Shown piece by piece: positions 50,414 through 59,835 of a stretch of 64,000 nucleotides of DNA; within the stretch, counting starts at the first letter, position 1; each line of letters starts with the position of its first letter. The stretch is taken from assembly GCF_902459535.1 (NCBI RefSeq), contig NZ_LR699554.1, positions 682,001-746,000 of the forward strand. The letters are read 5' to 3'. The position numbers were made by a program, and so were the translations under genes. Below the pieces are notes generated by a model. It was not told where the DNA came from, made no database searches, and was given only the letters and a program-made list of their open reading frames with translations. This stretch comes from Paraburkholderia dioscoreae. GTDB lineage: Bacteria > Pseudomonadota > Gammaproteobacteria > Burkholderiales > Burkholderiaceae.

Positions 50414-52135
50414 ATGGCCAGCAACACCATTGCCGCTTATCTCGCCCGCACGCTCGCCGCGGCGGGCGTCGAACGGATCTGGGGCGTGACGGGCGACAGC
50501 CTGAACGGACTCGCCTACAGTCTCGATCAGGTCGGCTCGATCCGCTGGATGCATACCCGTCACGAGGAATCGGCCGCCTTCGCGGCCGGCGCCGACGCGG
50601 CTTCGAGCGGGCGCCTCGCGGTGTGCGCCGGCAGTTGCGGACCGGGCAACCTGCATCTGATCAACGGCCTGTTCGATTGCCATCGCAATCACCAGCCGGT
50701 GCTCGCGATCGCGGCGCATATCCCGTCGAGCGAAATCGGCCTCGGGTACTTCCAGGAAACGCATCCGCAGGAGCTCTTCAAGGAGTGCAGCCACTATGTC
50801 GAACTGGTGTCCTCCGCGGCGCAGTTTCCGCGCGTGCTGGCGCGCGCGATGCGTACCGCGGTGGAGGAGCGCGGTGTTGCCGTGATCGTGCTGCCGGGCG
50901 ACGTGGCGTTGAGCGAGGGACCGTCTGAAGCGCCGTCGTGGACGGAAAGCGCGCCGCCGCGGATCGTGCCCGCCGAAGCCGATCTCGATCGGCTCGCGGC
51001 GCTGTTGAACGCGTCCGGCGCGGTCACGATCATGTGCGGCAGCGGCACACAGGGCGCGCACGACGAAGTGGTCGCGCTTGCCGACACGCTCGGCGCGCCG
51101 GTGGTTCACGCGTTGCGCGGCAAGCAGTTCATCGAGTACGACAATCCGTACGACGTCGGCATGACCGGGCTGATCGGCTTCAGCTCGGGCTATCACGCGA
51201 TGATGTCGTGCGACACGCTGCTGTTGCTGGGCTGCGACTTTCCCTACCGGCCGTTCTATCCGGCCGACGCGAAGATCATCCAGATCGACTGGAAGGGCTC
51301 GCAGCTCGGCCACCGTGCGCCGCTCGCGCTGGGTCTCGTCGGCACGGTGAAGGAAACCGTCGCCGCCACCTTGCCGAAGCTGCAGCGCAAGACCGACCGC
51401 GGTTTCATCGACAACGCCCGCAAGCACTACGCGTCCGCGCGCAAGGGGCTCGACGATCTCGCGACGCCGGCCGGCGCGGGCCGCCCGATCCATCCGCAAT
51501 ATCTGGCGAAGATGATCGACGAAGCCGCGAGCGACGACGCGATCTTCACCGCCGACGTCGGCACGCCGACCGTCTGGGCCGCACGCTATCTGACCATGAA
51601 CGGCAAGCGCCAGTTGCACGGCTCGTTCAACCACGGCTCGATGGCCAACGCGATGCCGCAGGCGCTCGGCGCACAAGGCGCGCATCCGGGGCGCCAGGTC
51701 GTGTCGCTGTCGGGCGACGGCGGCCTGTCGATGCTGCTCGGCGATCTGCTCACCGCGCGGCAGCTCAACCTGCCGATCAAGGTGGTGGTGTTCAATAACA
51801 GCCTGCTTGGTTTCGTCTCGATGGAGTTGAAGGCGGGCGGCTATCTCGACACCAACGTCGACCTCGCCAAAACCGATTTCGCGGCAATCGCGAAAGGGGC
51901 GGGTATTTTCGGTCTCCGCGTCGAGGAGTCGGAAGACGTCGCGGGCGCGTTGAAGCAGGTGTTCGACCATCCCGGTCCGGCGCTGCTGGACGTGGTCACG
52001 TCGAAACACGAACTGGCCATGCCGCCGACGATCGAGCTCGCGCAGGCCAAGGGCTTCAGCCTCTACATGATGCGGGCGATCCTCAACGGACGCGGCGACG
52101 AGATCGTCGAACTGGCGCGCACCAACCTGCGCTAG
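50414..52135 (+). CDS. poxB: Ubiquinone-dependent pyruvate dehydrogenase (pyruvate oxidase)
   Basis: This 573-residue peripheral-membrane enzyme oxidises pyruvate to acetate and CO2, passing electrons to ubiquinone. It has the ThDP activating Glu in MHTRHEESAAF near residue 52, the FAD/central domain (RGKQFIEYDNPYDVGMTGLIG) and the ThDP motif GDGGLSMLLGDLLTA near residue 434. The length matches E. coli PoxB (572), including the C-terminal lipid-binding tail region, which is followed by an intact stop. The ATG at 50414 follows AAAGGAG. The terminator is at 52163. Confidence 0.94.
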   Translation: MASNTIAAYLARTLAAAGVERIWGVTGDSLNGLAYSLDQVGSIRWMHTRHEESAAFAAGADAASSGRLAVCAGSCGPGNLHLINGLFDCHRNHQPVLAIAAHIPSSEIGLGYFQETHPQELFKECSHYVELVSSAAQFPRVLARAMRTAVEERGVAVIVLPGDVALSEGPSEAPSWTESAPPRIVPAEADLDRLAALLNASGAVTIMCGSGTQGAHDEVVALADTLGAPVVHALRGKQFIEYDNPYDVGMTGLIGFSSGYHAMMSCDTLLLLGCDFPYRPFYPADAKIIQIDWKGSQLGHRAPLALGLVGTVKETVAATLPKLQRKTDRGFIDNARKHYASARKGLDDLATPAGAGRPIHPQYLAKMIDEAASDDAIFTADVGTPTVWAARYLTMNGKRQLHGSFNHGSMANAMPQALGAQGAHPGRQVVSLSGDGGLSMLLGDLLTARQLNLPIKVVVFNNSLLGFVSMELKAGGYLDTNVDLAKTDFAAIAKGAGIFGLRVEESEDVAGALKQVFDHPGPALLDVVTSKHELAMPPTIELAQAKGFSLYMMRAILNGRGDEIVELARTNLR

Positions 52136-52162
52136 CCGTACGAACGGCTTGCAGTGAAGCGG

Positions 52163-52189
52163 GGCGCCTGGCATTCCAGGCGCCTCTTT
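52163..52189 (+). terminator. Rho-independent terminator of poxB
   Basis: A 9-bp stem GGCGCCTGG/CCAGGCGCC with a CATT loop is followed by TCTTT, 27 bases after the poxB stop. Confidence 0.72.
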
Positions 52190-52389
52190 GGTGCAACGTG
52201 CGCATGCGGCGAAGGCGTTTCACGCAGCGTACGGGCTTGCGCAGCCCATGCCACACAGATGCATGCCACACAGCGCATACGAAAAAAAGCGTGCGATTGC
52301 GCAAATGCGCCGTGCCCGTCTATTGCAGACTACGCATCGTAGACATAGCGGTATTCGCAAGGCCTGGCGGCCGGCGGACCCGGCAACAG

Positions 52390-52432
52390 GCGCACGAACA
52401 CGCGCACGAATACCCACACGAACCAGCACACG
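52390..52432 (+). repeat. Degenerate 12-base tandem repeat before the efflux operon
   Basis: About three and a half copies of a 12-base unit (GCGCACGAACAC, GCGCACGAATAC, CCACACGAACCA, GCACACG) sit 23 bases upstream of the FUSC start. Regular helical-turn-like spacing suggests a regulator or nuclease-sensitive site. The rest of 52190-52389 has no gene I can support. Confidence 0.45.
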
Positions 52433-52454
52433 TTGAGCGACTGACGAGAGCCCT

Positions 52455-54632
52455 ATGACCCAGCAAGCCGCTGCCGGCAGCGCGGTCCAGCCTCGATGGC
52501 GGGACGAGCTGATCACCTACTGGAAGGACGACGGCCCGCGCCTGCTGCATATCGCAAAGGTGGCCATCGCGATGACGCTCGCGATGGGGCTGTGCATGCG
52601 CCTCGAACTGCGCACGCCGGCCACGGCGATGGTTTCATGCGTCATCGTGATGATGCATCAGCAAAGCGGCATGGTGATCGCGCGGGGGTTTTATCGCGGG
52701 CTGGGCATGGTGTGCGGCAGCTTCGCGGGTCTGCTGCTCATCGCACTGTTTCCGCAGCAGCCGCTGCTGTTCCTTGCCGTGCTGGCGGTGTGGATCGGCG
52801 TGTGCGTATTCGGCGCCGCCTACTACCGCAATTTCCAGTCGTACGGTTTCGTGCTGACCGGCTACGGCACCGCCATCACGGCGATACCGGTCTGGTCCAA
52901 TCCCTACGGCGTCTATGACAACGTCGTGTTCACCGTCAGCGAAGTGGTGATCGGCGTGGTGTGCGCGAGCGTGGTGAGCGCGGTGGTGTTTCCGCAGCCG
53001 GTCGCGCCGGCCCTCTACGCGGCGAGCCGTAAGAATTTCACGAACCTGCTGAGCGCGATGCATACGATGCTCGGCCGCACGGAGGGCGTCGCGGGTTTCG
53101 ACACGTTTCTCGATCTGATTCGCGAGCGCGTCGGCGTGGAAAGTCTGCGCAGCGGCGCCGTGTTCGAGGATCCTTCCGTCCGTCTGCGCAACCATGTGTT
53201 TCTCGATCTCGACCGGAGCTTTCTCGATACCGTCACATGGATTCACGCACTTCACCAGTTGAAGGCGCGGGTTGCCGCCGAGGCTGATCCGCGCGCGCTC
53301 GCGGCAGTCGGAGAACTGATCGGCGGGCTGCTCGCGGTCGTGCCGAACGAGGCTCAACCGGATCTGGTCACGATGGAGCAGGTCGAGATCATGTCGAGCC
53401 GCCTCGATGCTTTCGAGCGCGACTTGCCGGCGCTTCTGGGCCGGCTGCTGCAATCGCTCGCCGATCTTTCGCCGCATCAGCGTCAGTTCGTGGCGACCAC
53501 CGGCGCGGCGTTGTTCTTCTCGATCGCCGATTTGCGCGTGATGTGCCGAAGCTATATCGACGTGCGCACTGTCGGCCGGCTGTCGTGGCCGCAATCGGTG
53601 CTTCAGGCCATCAGCCGGATCGGCCGAACCCGCGCCACGGCCAACCGTACCGCCGCGACGATCGCCGGTGCGCGCGCGGCCGTGGCGGTGCTCGCGGTCG
53701 GCGCGGCATGGATTGCCTCGGGTTGGGTTGGCGGCGCGACCGCGATTGTCGCGGTCGCGATCACGAGCGCGCTGTTCGCGCTGGCGCCCAATCCGGCGGT
53801 CGCAAGCTGGCAGATTTTCTGCGGCTGCCTCGGCGGCTGGCTCACCGGCTTCGCGTTCAACTTTCTGGTGCTGCCGCGGATCGATACCTTCGGGTTGCTG
53901 GCCGCTTCGATGGCGATTGTCGTGATGGTGGGCAGCTATCTGAATACGTTTGCAAAGACGGCGATTCTCGGGCTCGGCTTCAGCCTGTATTTCTGTTTCA
54001 TCGTGGGCATCACGAATCCCACCGTCTATCACCCGAGTGCCTATCTCGACACCGGCTTCGCACTGCTATGCGGTATCGGGGTGGCCGCAGTCGCGTTTTC
54101 GGTGCTCGTGCCGCGCGCGGGCGACTGGATCTCGGCGCAGTACATGAAGCAGATTCGCGGGCTGATCGCGTATGACGCGCGCGACGGCGACCTCGACGAT
54201 CTGCTCTACAGCTTCGAATTGAGCTTGCGGGACTTCATCCTGCAGATCGCGTCGGCGCCGGTCGACGCGCGGGTGGACCGCGATCGTTTGATCGGCTGGG
54301 CGTTCGCCGCGCTGGAGATTGGCCGCTCGATGATCCAGTTGCGACTCGATAGCGAACAGCTCGCCGCAAGCCTTCCGGCGGGCTGGCCCGCGGAGCAGGA
54401 TGCGTGGCTTGCGGCGCTCGCCGACGTGTTCGCGGCGGCCACGCCGCGGGCCGCCGAACGCGCGCTGGCCGCGACGCGCAAGGCGCTGGACCTGCTGCCG
54501 CTCGGACCGAACATCGCGGTCGACGCGCAGACGCTCGCGCGCTACCGGATGCGAGCGCTGCTGCATTTCACCGAACTGACGCTGCGCGACGACAGTCTCG
54601 CTCTATGGCAAGCCAGCGGAGCGCCGGCATGA
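52455..54632 (+). CDS. FUSC-family efflux transporter (AaeB-like)
   Basis: This is a 725-residue inner-membrane protein with two blocks of hydrophobic segments. An N-terminal set (about 30-190; MTLAMGLCMRLELRTPATAMVSCVIVMM) and a C-terminal set (about 395-560; VAVLAVGAAWIASGW) are separated by a long cytoplasmic helical domain (about 200-380). This is the aromatic acid exporter layout. The stop overlaps the outer-membrane factor gene (ATGA). It works with the HlyD adaptor and outer-membrane protein to export aromatic acids or other hydrophobic compounds. Confidence 0.93.
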   Translation: MTQQAAAGSAVQPRWRDELITYWKDDGPRLLHIAKVAIAMTLAMGLCMRLELRTPATAMVSCVIVMMHQQSGMVIARGFYRGLGMVCGSFAGLLLIALFPQQPLLFLAVLAVWIGVCVFGAAYYRNFQSYGFVLTGYGTAITAIPVWSNPYGVYDNVVFTVSEVVIGVVCASVVSAVVFPQPVAPALYAASRKNFTNLLSAMHTMLGRTEGVAGFDTFLDLIRERVGVESLRSGAVFEDPSVRLRNHVFLDLDRSFLDTVTWIHALHQLKARVAAEADPRALAAVGELIGGLLAVVPNEAQPDLVTMEQVEIMSSRLDAFERDLPALLGRLLQSLADLSPHQRQFVATTGAALFFSIADLRVMCRSYIDVRTVGRLSWPQSVLQAISRIGRTRATANRTAATIAGARAAVAVLAVGAAWIASGWVGGATAIVAVAITSALFALAPNPAVASWQIFCGCLGGWLTGFAFNFLVLPRIDTFGLLAASMAIVVMVGSYLNTFAKTAILGLGFSLYFCFIVGITNPTVYHPSAYLDTGFALLCGIGVAAVAFSVLVPRAGDWISAQYMKQIRGLIAYDARDGDLDDLLYSFELSLRDFILQIASAPVDARVDRDRLIGWAFAALEIGRSMIQLRLDSEQLAASLPAGWPAEQDAWLAALADVFAAATPRAAERALAATRKALDLLPLGPNIAVDAQTLARYRMRALLHFTELTLRDDSLALWQASGAPA

Positions 54633-56134
54633 AGCCCCGGCGCCTGTTCTTGCCGCTGCGCGCGACGTGCCGGCCGGTGGCGGCCGCGCTCGCCTGTGCG
54701 CTGCTGCTCACGGCGTGCATCGACAGCGGCGGCATCCGCACGCACGAGTCGATGCTCGACCCCGCGACGCTCGACCCGGGCGCCGCGCTGCGCGCCACGC
54801 AGGCCGATGCGAAGTGGCCGGCGAGCGGGTGGTGGCGTCAATGGAACGATCCGCAACTCGATACGCTGGTGCAGGACGCCACCGAAGGCAACCCCGGCTT
54901 ACGCGCGGTCGAGCAACGGATCGACGCGGCGCGCTTCCAGGCGCAGATTGCCGGCGCCGACGAGTTGCCGCAACTCGAAGCGAGCGGCAGCTTCGAGCGC
55001 AGGCGCTATGCGCGCTATACGACCCCGGCGCCGCCGGGCGGCACCACGGTGTGGAGCAACACCATCCAGGCGGACCTTTCCTATGACCTCGATCTGTGGG
55101 GCAAGTCGCGCGCGCTTCGCGAAGGCGCGCTGGACAATGTGCACGCGGCAGCCGCGGACGCGCGCTTCGCGGAAATCGAATTGCAGACCGCCGTGGTGCG
55201 CAGCTACGTGCAGTTGGCGTTGGAGTATGCATTGCTCGACGTCTACCACGCAGTGCAGGCCGAACAGCAGCGCACCCTCGACATCGCGACGCGCCGCTGG
55301 CGCGCGGGTGTCGGCAGCGGTCTCGAAGTCAGCCAGGCGCAGACCCAGCTCGCGATGAGCACGACGCGGGTGCGGCAGGCGCAGCAGCAACTCGCGCTGG
55401 AGCGCATCGGCATCGCCGGTCTCGCCGGCAAGGGGCCGGGGTATGGCGATGCGCTGCGCCGTCCGGGCCTCGCGCTCAACGTGCCGGTGGTCTTGCCGGC
55501 ATCTCTGCCGGCCGAGTTGATCGGGCACCGCGCGGACGTGGTGGCGGGGCGCTGGCGCGTGCTCGAAGCGGACAAGGGCATCGACGCGGCGCACGCCGAT
55601 TTCTATCCGGACATCAATCTGCTGGCGAGCGCCTCGCTGGGTTCGGCGGCGACCTTCGGCGGCTTCTTCAACTTCGTCAATAGCGACGGCGTGGGTCATG
55701 GCGTGGGCGCGGCGATCTCGCTGCCGATCTTCGACGGGGGGCGGCGGCGCGGCCACTACGGCGTCGCGGTCGCGTCACGGGATGCCGCGGTGGATGCGTA
55801 CAACCAGAGCGTGGTGAATGCGATGCAGGGCGTCGCGACGCAGGTCGTGTCGCTGCGTTCGCTCGAACAGCAGCAGGCGTCGATCGAAACCACGCTCGAT
55901 TCGGCGCGCAAATCGTTTCAGCTCGCCGACACGGGTTATCGCAGCGGCATTACCGAATTCATCAATGTGCTGGCGGCGCAGGCCGCCCAGCTGGAGCAGG
56001 AGGAAAGCCTTGCGGCCGTGCAGGCCAGGCGGCTCGACGCATGGGCCCTGCTGATGAAGGAGCTTGGCGGCGGTTTCGCCGCGGCGCCGGCGGATCGTGT
56101 GCCGGAAGGAGTGGCCGATGCCGGGCGAAATTGA
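54629..56134 (+). CDS. Outer-membrane efflux lipoprotein (NodT/OprM-type)
   Basis: This is a 501-residue TolC-family protein. A lipobox LTAC near residue 29 follows a hydrophobic leader (ALACALLLTAC), giving a lipid-anchored N-terminus. The trimeric barrel and alpha-helical channel repeats are visible as paired long helices (LVQDATEGNPGLRAVEQR and STTRVRQAQQQLALERIG; ALRDL-like ending GYRSGITEFINVLAAQAAQL). It forms the exit duct for the FUSC/HlyD pump. The ATG overlaps the FUSC stop. Confidence 0.93.
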   Translation: MKPRRLFLPLRATCRPVAAALACALLLTACIDSGGIRTHESMLDPATLDPGAALRATQADAKWPASGWWRQWNDPQLDTLVQDATEGNPGLRAVEQRIDAARFQAQIAGADELPQLEASGSFERRRYARYTTPAPPGGTTVWSNTIQADLSYDLDLWGKSRALREGALDNVHAAAADARFAEIELQTAVVRSYVQLALEYALLDVYHAVQAEQQRTLDIATRRWRAGVGSGLEVSQAQTQLAMSTTRVRQAQQQLALERIGIAGLAGKGPGYGDALRRPGLALNVPVVLPASLPAELIGHRADVVAGRWRVLEADKGIDAAHADFYPDINLLASASLGSAATFGGFFNFVNSDGVGHGVGAAISLPIFDGGRRRGHYGVAVASRDAAVDAYNQSVVNAMQGVATQVVSLRSLEQQQASIETTLDSARKSFQLADTGYRSGITEFINVLAAQAAQLEQEESLAAVQARRLDAWALLMKELGGGFAAAPADRVPEGVADAGRN

Positions 56135-56318
56135 TCTGTTTGCGCTGCTCGTGCCAGGGCTGTTGCCGATTCTCGCCGGTTGCGTGCTGCTGTTCGTCGT
56201 CCTCGACCTGGTGCTGGCGAGGCTCGGCTTCTATCGCTACACCTGGCACCCGAGCCTGTTCCGCGTTGCGCTATTTGCCGCGATGTTCAGCGGCGTGTCG
56301 CTGCTGCTGTGGCGATGA
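56118..56318 (+). CDS. DUF1656 small membrane protein (AaeX-like)
   Basis: This is a 66-residue inner-membrane protein with two segments (LFALLVPGLLPILAGCVLLFVVLDLVL and LFRVALFAAMFSGVSLLLW). DUF1656 proteins occur between FUSC-type pumps and their HlyD adaptor and are presumed accessory subunits. The ATG at 56118 follows AAGGAG. It overlaps the end of the outer-membrane gene by 17 bases. Confidence 0.9.
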   Translation: MPGEIDLFALLVPGLLPILAGCVLLFVVLDLVLARLGFYRYTWHPSLFRVALFAAMFSGVSLLLWR

Positions 56319-56381
56319 CGCTCGCCTGTTACTGATCCCCATGAACCCGCTGACTGCTCCCGCTCACGCCAGGTCATCAAG

Positions 56382-57341
56382 ATGAAAACGCAATCCATCC
56401 TGCGCGCCATTTTTACGCTTACGCTACTCGTGGTGGCAATCGCGCTGGTCCGCATGCTGTGGCTCGACTACATGTTCTCGCCTTGGACCCGCGACGGCCG
56501 CGTCCGCGCGCAGGTCGTGCAGGTCGCCACCGATGTGTCGGGGCTGGTGAGCGAAGTGCGCGTCAAGGACAATCAACTGGTGCGCAAGGGCGACATTCTG
56601 TTCGTGCTCGATCCGGCCCGCTTCCACTATGCGGTCGCGCAGGCCGACGCCGATCTTCTGCGCGCCCAGGCGCAACTGGCGCAGGCCAGGGCGCGCATGG
56701 CGGCAAGCGAATCCGGTTTCGCGATGAAGCGCGCCCAGGCGGCGCGGCGGGCCAACCTGGCTGGCGACGTGATTTCGGACGAAAGCCGGTTGGATTCGGC
56801 CGCGCTCGCCAAACAGTCCGCCGCCGACTATTCCGCCGACGTCGCCGCCTATGGCGCGGCGCAAGCTGCGGTCAAGGCGGCCGTGGTGGCGCAGCAGACG
56901 GCCGTGCTGAACCTGACGCGCAGCGAGGTGCGTGCGCCGTCGGACGGTTTCATTACCAACCTGAACCTGTATCCCGGCGACTTCGCCACGGCCGGCACGG
57001 CGCGCATGGCGCTGATCGACTCGCACTCGTTCTGGGTCTACGGCTACTTCGAGGAAACGAAACTGCCGCACGTCAATATCGGCGATCACGCGGTGGTGCG
57101 GCTGATGTCGGGCGGCAAGGACATCCAGGGGCACGTCGACAGTCTGGCAAGCGGGATTGCCGACCGCGACAACCCGACCAGCAACGGCGACCTGCTGGCG
57201 GACGTCAATCCGGTCTTCACATGGGTGCGGCTCGCCCAGCGGGTGCCGGTGCGGATCCACCTCGACCAGATTCCCGCCGGCCTCAAGCTCGCGATGGGCA
57301 TGACCTGCACGGTCACGCTGCAGCCGCATGCAGGCCAATGA
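56382..57341 (+). CDS. HlyD-family periplasmic adaptor (AaeA-like)
   Basis: This is a 319-residue membrane-fusion protein. It has an N-terminal anchor (LTLLVVAIALVRMLW), the biotinyl-lipoyl half motifs (DGRVRAQVVQVATDVSGLV and RSEVRAPSDGFITNL), a coiled-coil hairpin between them (about residues 80-150) and the beta-barrel domain (GYFEETKLPHVNIGDHAVV). It bridges the FUSC pump to the outer-membrane lipoprotein. The gene is 63 bases from the DUF1656 gene; the operon ends with a hairpin at 57366. Confidence 0.93.
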   Translation: MKTQSILRAIFTLTLLVVAIALVRMLWLDYMFSPWTRDGRVRAQVVQVATDVSGLVSEVRVKDNQLVRKGDILFVLDPARFHYAVAQADADLLRAQAQLAQARARMAASESGFAMKRAQAARRANLAGDVISDESRLDSAALAKQSAADYSADVAAYGAAQAAVKAAVVAQQTAVLNLTRSEVRAPSDGFITNLNLYPGDFATAGTARMALIDSHSFWVYGYFEETKLPHVNIGDHAVVRLMSGGKDIQGHVDSLASGIADRDNPTSNGDLLADVNPVFTWVRLAQRVPVRIHLDQIPAGLKLAMGMTCTVTLQPHAGQ

Positions 57342-57365
57342 TCACCGATCGCGCCGCTGCGCCCG

Positions 57366-57386
57366 GCCGGTGCGCGGGGCACCGGC
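57366..57386 (+). terminator. Hairpin after the efflux operon
   Basis: An 8-bp stem GCCGGTGC/GCACCGGC with a 5-base loop lies 25 bases after the adaptor stop. There is no T-run, so it may be a weak terminator or mRNA end stabiliser. Confidence 0.45.
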
Positions 57387-57557
57387 GGAGACCACATGGC
57401 GGATGCGAGAGCTCCGCCGCCGTGCAAATTCGAAAGCGCTACGCCCGCAATCGGTTCATAGTAGCGGTCAGCGCGACCTGGGCAGCGGCACGTCAGATGC
57501 CGTCACTGTGTTGCGATTCATTTTTTTTCAACAACGCATCTCGCGGAGAAAATCATC

Positions 57558-57995
57558 ATGAAGGCAAAGTGGACACTCGTGTTTCTGGCAGCGTCGGCGT
57601 TCGGCGCGATGAGCCAGCAGGCAAATGCACAGGTGGCGGGCGCGCAGCCGATCGGCATTACCGTGGAGCAGGCGCAACTCGTCGTCGAAGGCTGGAGCGT
57701 CAAGAAGAGCCTGCTCGGCAAGAGCATCTACAACGACAAGGGCGAGAAAGTCGGCGTGCTCCACGACATCATCGTCGCGCCGGACAACGCCGTTTCCTTC
57801 GGGATCGTGGCGGCTCACCAGTTCCTCGGCGTGTCCCAGCACGACGTGGCGATTCCGATGTCGCAGCTGGACTATTCGAACGGCAAGCTCGTCTGGGCCG
57901 GCGCCACGCGTGAGGTGGTCAAGTCGCTGCCCGTGTTCGTCTATTCGAAGGTTCGCACGGTTCCTATCGCTCGCAAGGACTACGGCCATCATTAA
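57558..57995 (+). CDS. Secreted PRC-barrel-domain protein
   Basis: This is a 145-residue periplasmic protein. The signal peptide (WTLVFLAASAFGAMSQQANAQ) is cut near residue 25. The PRC-barrel part spans about 47-115, with the beta-barrel pattern LLGKSIYNDKGEKVGVLHDI. Soil proteobacteria often make such proteins under desiccation or salt stress. A stable hairpin follows at 58006. A ribosome site (GCGGAG) lies 12 bases before the ATG. Confidence 0.88.
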   Translation: MKAKWTLVFLAASAFGAMSQQANAQVAGAQPIGITVEQAQLVVEGWSVKKSLLGKSIYNDKGEKVGVLHDIIVAPDNAVSFGIVAAHQFLGVSQHDVAIPMSQLDYSNGKLVWAGATREVVKSLPVFVYSKVRTVPIARKDYGHH

Positions 57996-58831
57996 TGGAT
58001 GAGTCTCACGCGGCGGCTCGATATGTCCGCCGCGTGAATGGCGGCTCACGTCCTGGCCGCCTGTGCGACATGACTTCCGGCGCAAGTGCGGAAGTCTGTC
58101 GCGGCCGTGGTTTTTGAAGGTTTAAGAAAAAATAAGTACCGCCATTGACGCGTGCTCGCGCATGATCCACTTCAGACAGAAAGCTATCGCTCGCCGGTAG
58201 GTCTGAGTGTCATGTGCCCTGACAGCCGCGCTGGCTGTCATCCTGACGGACAGGCTGCCGGTATTCGTCAACGAATGCCCGCCTCGAACGCCATGTCCAT
58301 GTACCTGCCTACCTCTTCCTTGCGCTCTGCTGGCCTGTGGCCACCCGTCGGTCCGGCCGTCATGAAAGCCTGCCGCCGAGCTCCTCCCGGAGCGCCGCTC
58401 GACGCCAATCTCATGTCGATGCCGGCCGCCGTCATCGTGCCCGGCATCGAGCCGCCGCAAGGCATGACGACGCCGGCGCGTAGTTCTCGCAGTTGAACGC
58501 GGTGTGCGCGACGGCGCAATTCGTGCGTGGTGTCCGCGGATTTCGAGGCTAGCGGACTCCTACGCGGGTATAGGTCGTTCATGGCTTCTATTCAAAGAAG
58601 CGCGGTAGTTTCCACTGATTCCGGCACGCCCCGACGTTCGCTTCCGCGCGCCCCGCGCGGCGTGCGCCGTTTGCCGCTCGATTAAACCCGGATATGAAAC
58701 GACCCAACCAATGGTCATTGCAGACAACCGTAGGTAGGACAGGTTGGACCAATCGCCGTGCGATACCTTGGAGTCCATGCAGCGCCGCGTTTATTGGGCA
58801 CTGCCTCACCACTTGAACGGATGCCCCGATC
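57996..58831. other. Long intergenic stretch with one hairpin, no supported gene
   Basis: There are 836 bases between the PRC-barrel gene and the AraC gene. They include an 11-bp inverted repeat (TCACGCGGCGG/CCGCCGCGTGA, 58006-58037), probably the terminator or 3' stabiliser of the upstream gene. A plus-strand frame (58152-58496) and a minus-strand frame (58268-58582) have no ribosome site or recognisable family, and both look like chance frames in GC-rich DNA. A pseudogene remnant or small RNA cannot be excluded. Confidence 0.45.
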
Positions 58832-59788
58832 ATGATCAGTTCGTCGACGTTATATCCCGAACCCGCAGCGGATGTCGCCCGGAAAAGTCTGGTGAGCCGG
58901 ATCGGCATGGAGCATCAATGGCGCTGTCCCGGCGACGAAGCCGCCGACACGGCCCAGCGCGGCAATATTCTCGTGTCGCGTTGGACCCGTAACGACACCC
59001 AGCCCATCGAGGTCGTCAATCCGGGCAGTGCGGCATGTCATTGCTTCGCGATGAATCTCAAATGCACGTCGCTGACCTTCTCCCATGCCGGCCGCACGCT
59101 CGTGCGCGGCAGGGTGACTGCGGGCGCCTTGCAGATCACCGCGCCGGAGGTGGCGTGCCGCGCCGTGTTCGAATCGCCGGGCGACGTGCTGCACCTGTTC
59201 GTTTCGCAGCAGGTGCTGAGCGAATGCTTCGAAGACACGTTCGGCCGGCCGCATGCGGGCGATATCCGCATCGACGATCCCGGGCTCGTGCGCGATCCCG
59301 CGCTCGAACGTCTTGGACAGGCGCTCGCCGTATCGCAATCCGACGACGCCGCGCTCGGCAAGGTCTTCACCGACAGCGTGAGCCTTGCGATCGTGTCGCG
59401 CGTGATTGTCCGGCATTTCACCGCGAAAGACCGGCAGACGCGCGAGGCGAGTGCGTTGCCGCTCTGGCGGCTCAACCGCGCGATCGAATTCGTCGACGCG
59501 CACCTTGCCGAACCGATCGGACTCGCCGATATCGCCAACAGCACGGGATTGACCCGGATGCATTTCGCCTCGCAGTTTCGCCGCGCCACCGGCATGCGTC
59601 CGCACGAATACCTGTTGCGCCGCCGGATCGACCATGCGCAGCAGCTTTTGCGGGAGTCGAAACATAACGTGCTCGACGTTGCATTGAGCTGCGGCTTCCG
59701 TTCGCAGGCTCACTTTACGACGGTGTTCAAACGCCTGGTTGGAGAAACACCGTATTGCTGGCGGATGAAAGCGAATGTCGATCGGTAG
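58832..59788 (+). CDS. AraC-family transcriptional regulator
   Basis: This is a 318-residue regulator. The C-terminal DNA-binding pair (PIGLADIANSTGLTRMHFAS and NVLDVALSCGFRSQAHFTTV) ends with the AraC pattern VGETPYCWR. The N-terminal 200 residues form an unrecognised sensing domain. The start is the ATG at 58832; 58908 is a possible later start. It converges on the cioB gene with 47 bases between their ends, so there is no room for a separate CydX-like gene on either strand. Confidence 0.9.
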   Translation: MISSSTLYPEPAADVARKSLVSRIGMEHQWRCPGDEAADTAQRGNILVSRWTRNDTQPIEVVNPGSAACHCFAMNLKCTSLTFSHAGRTLVRGRVTAGALQITAPEVACRAVFESPGDVLHLFVSQQVLSECFEDTFGRPHAGDIRIDDPGLVRDPALERLGQALAVSQSDDAALGKVFTDSVSLAIVSRVIVRHFTAKDRQTREASALPLWRLNRAIEFVDAHLAEPIGLADIANSTGLTRMHFASQFRRATGMRPHEYLLRRRIDHAQQLLRESKHNVLDVALSCGFRSQAHFTTVFKRLVGETPYCWRMKANVDR

Positions 59789-59835
59789 ACACATACGCGG
59801 CTTTTATGCCGGCTCGCCGCGCGAAGGCCGGCCTC

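Noticed and set aside
50408..52174. 588-codon antisense frame opposite poxB
   Set aside because: It mirrors poxB and lacks any recognisable domain; it is excluded despite its length.
58152..58582. Opposing open frames in the 836-base gap
   Set aside because: Neither has a ribosome site or family signature; amino-acid composition is Pro/Arg/Ala-rich as in chance frames.
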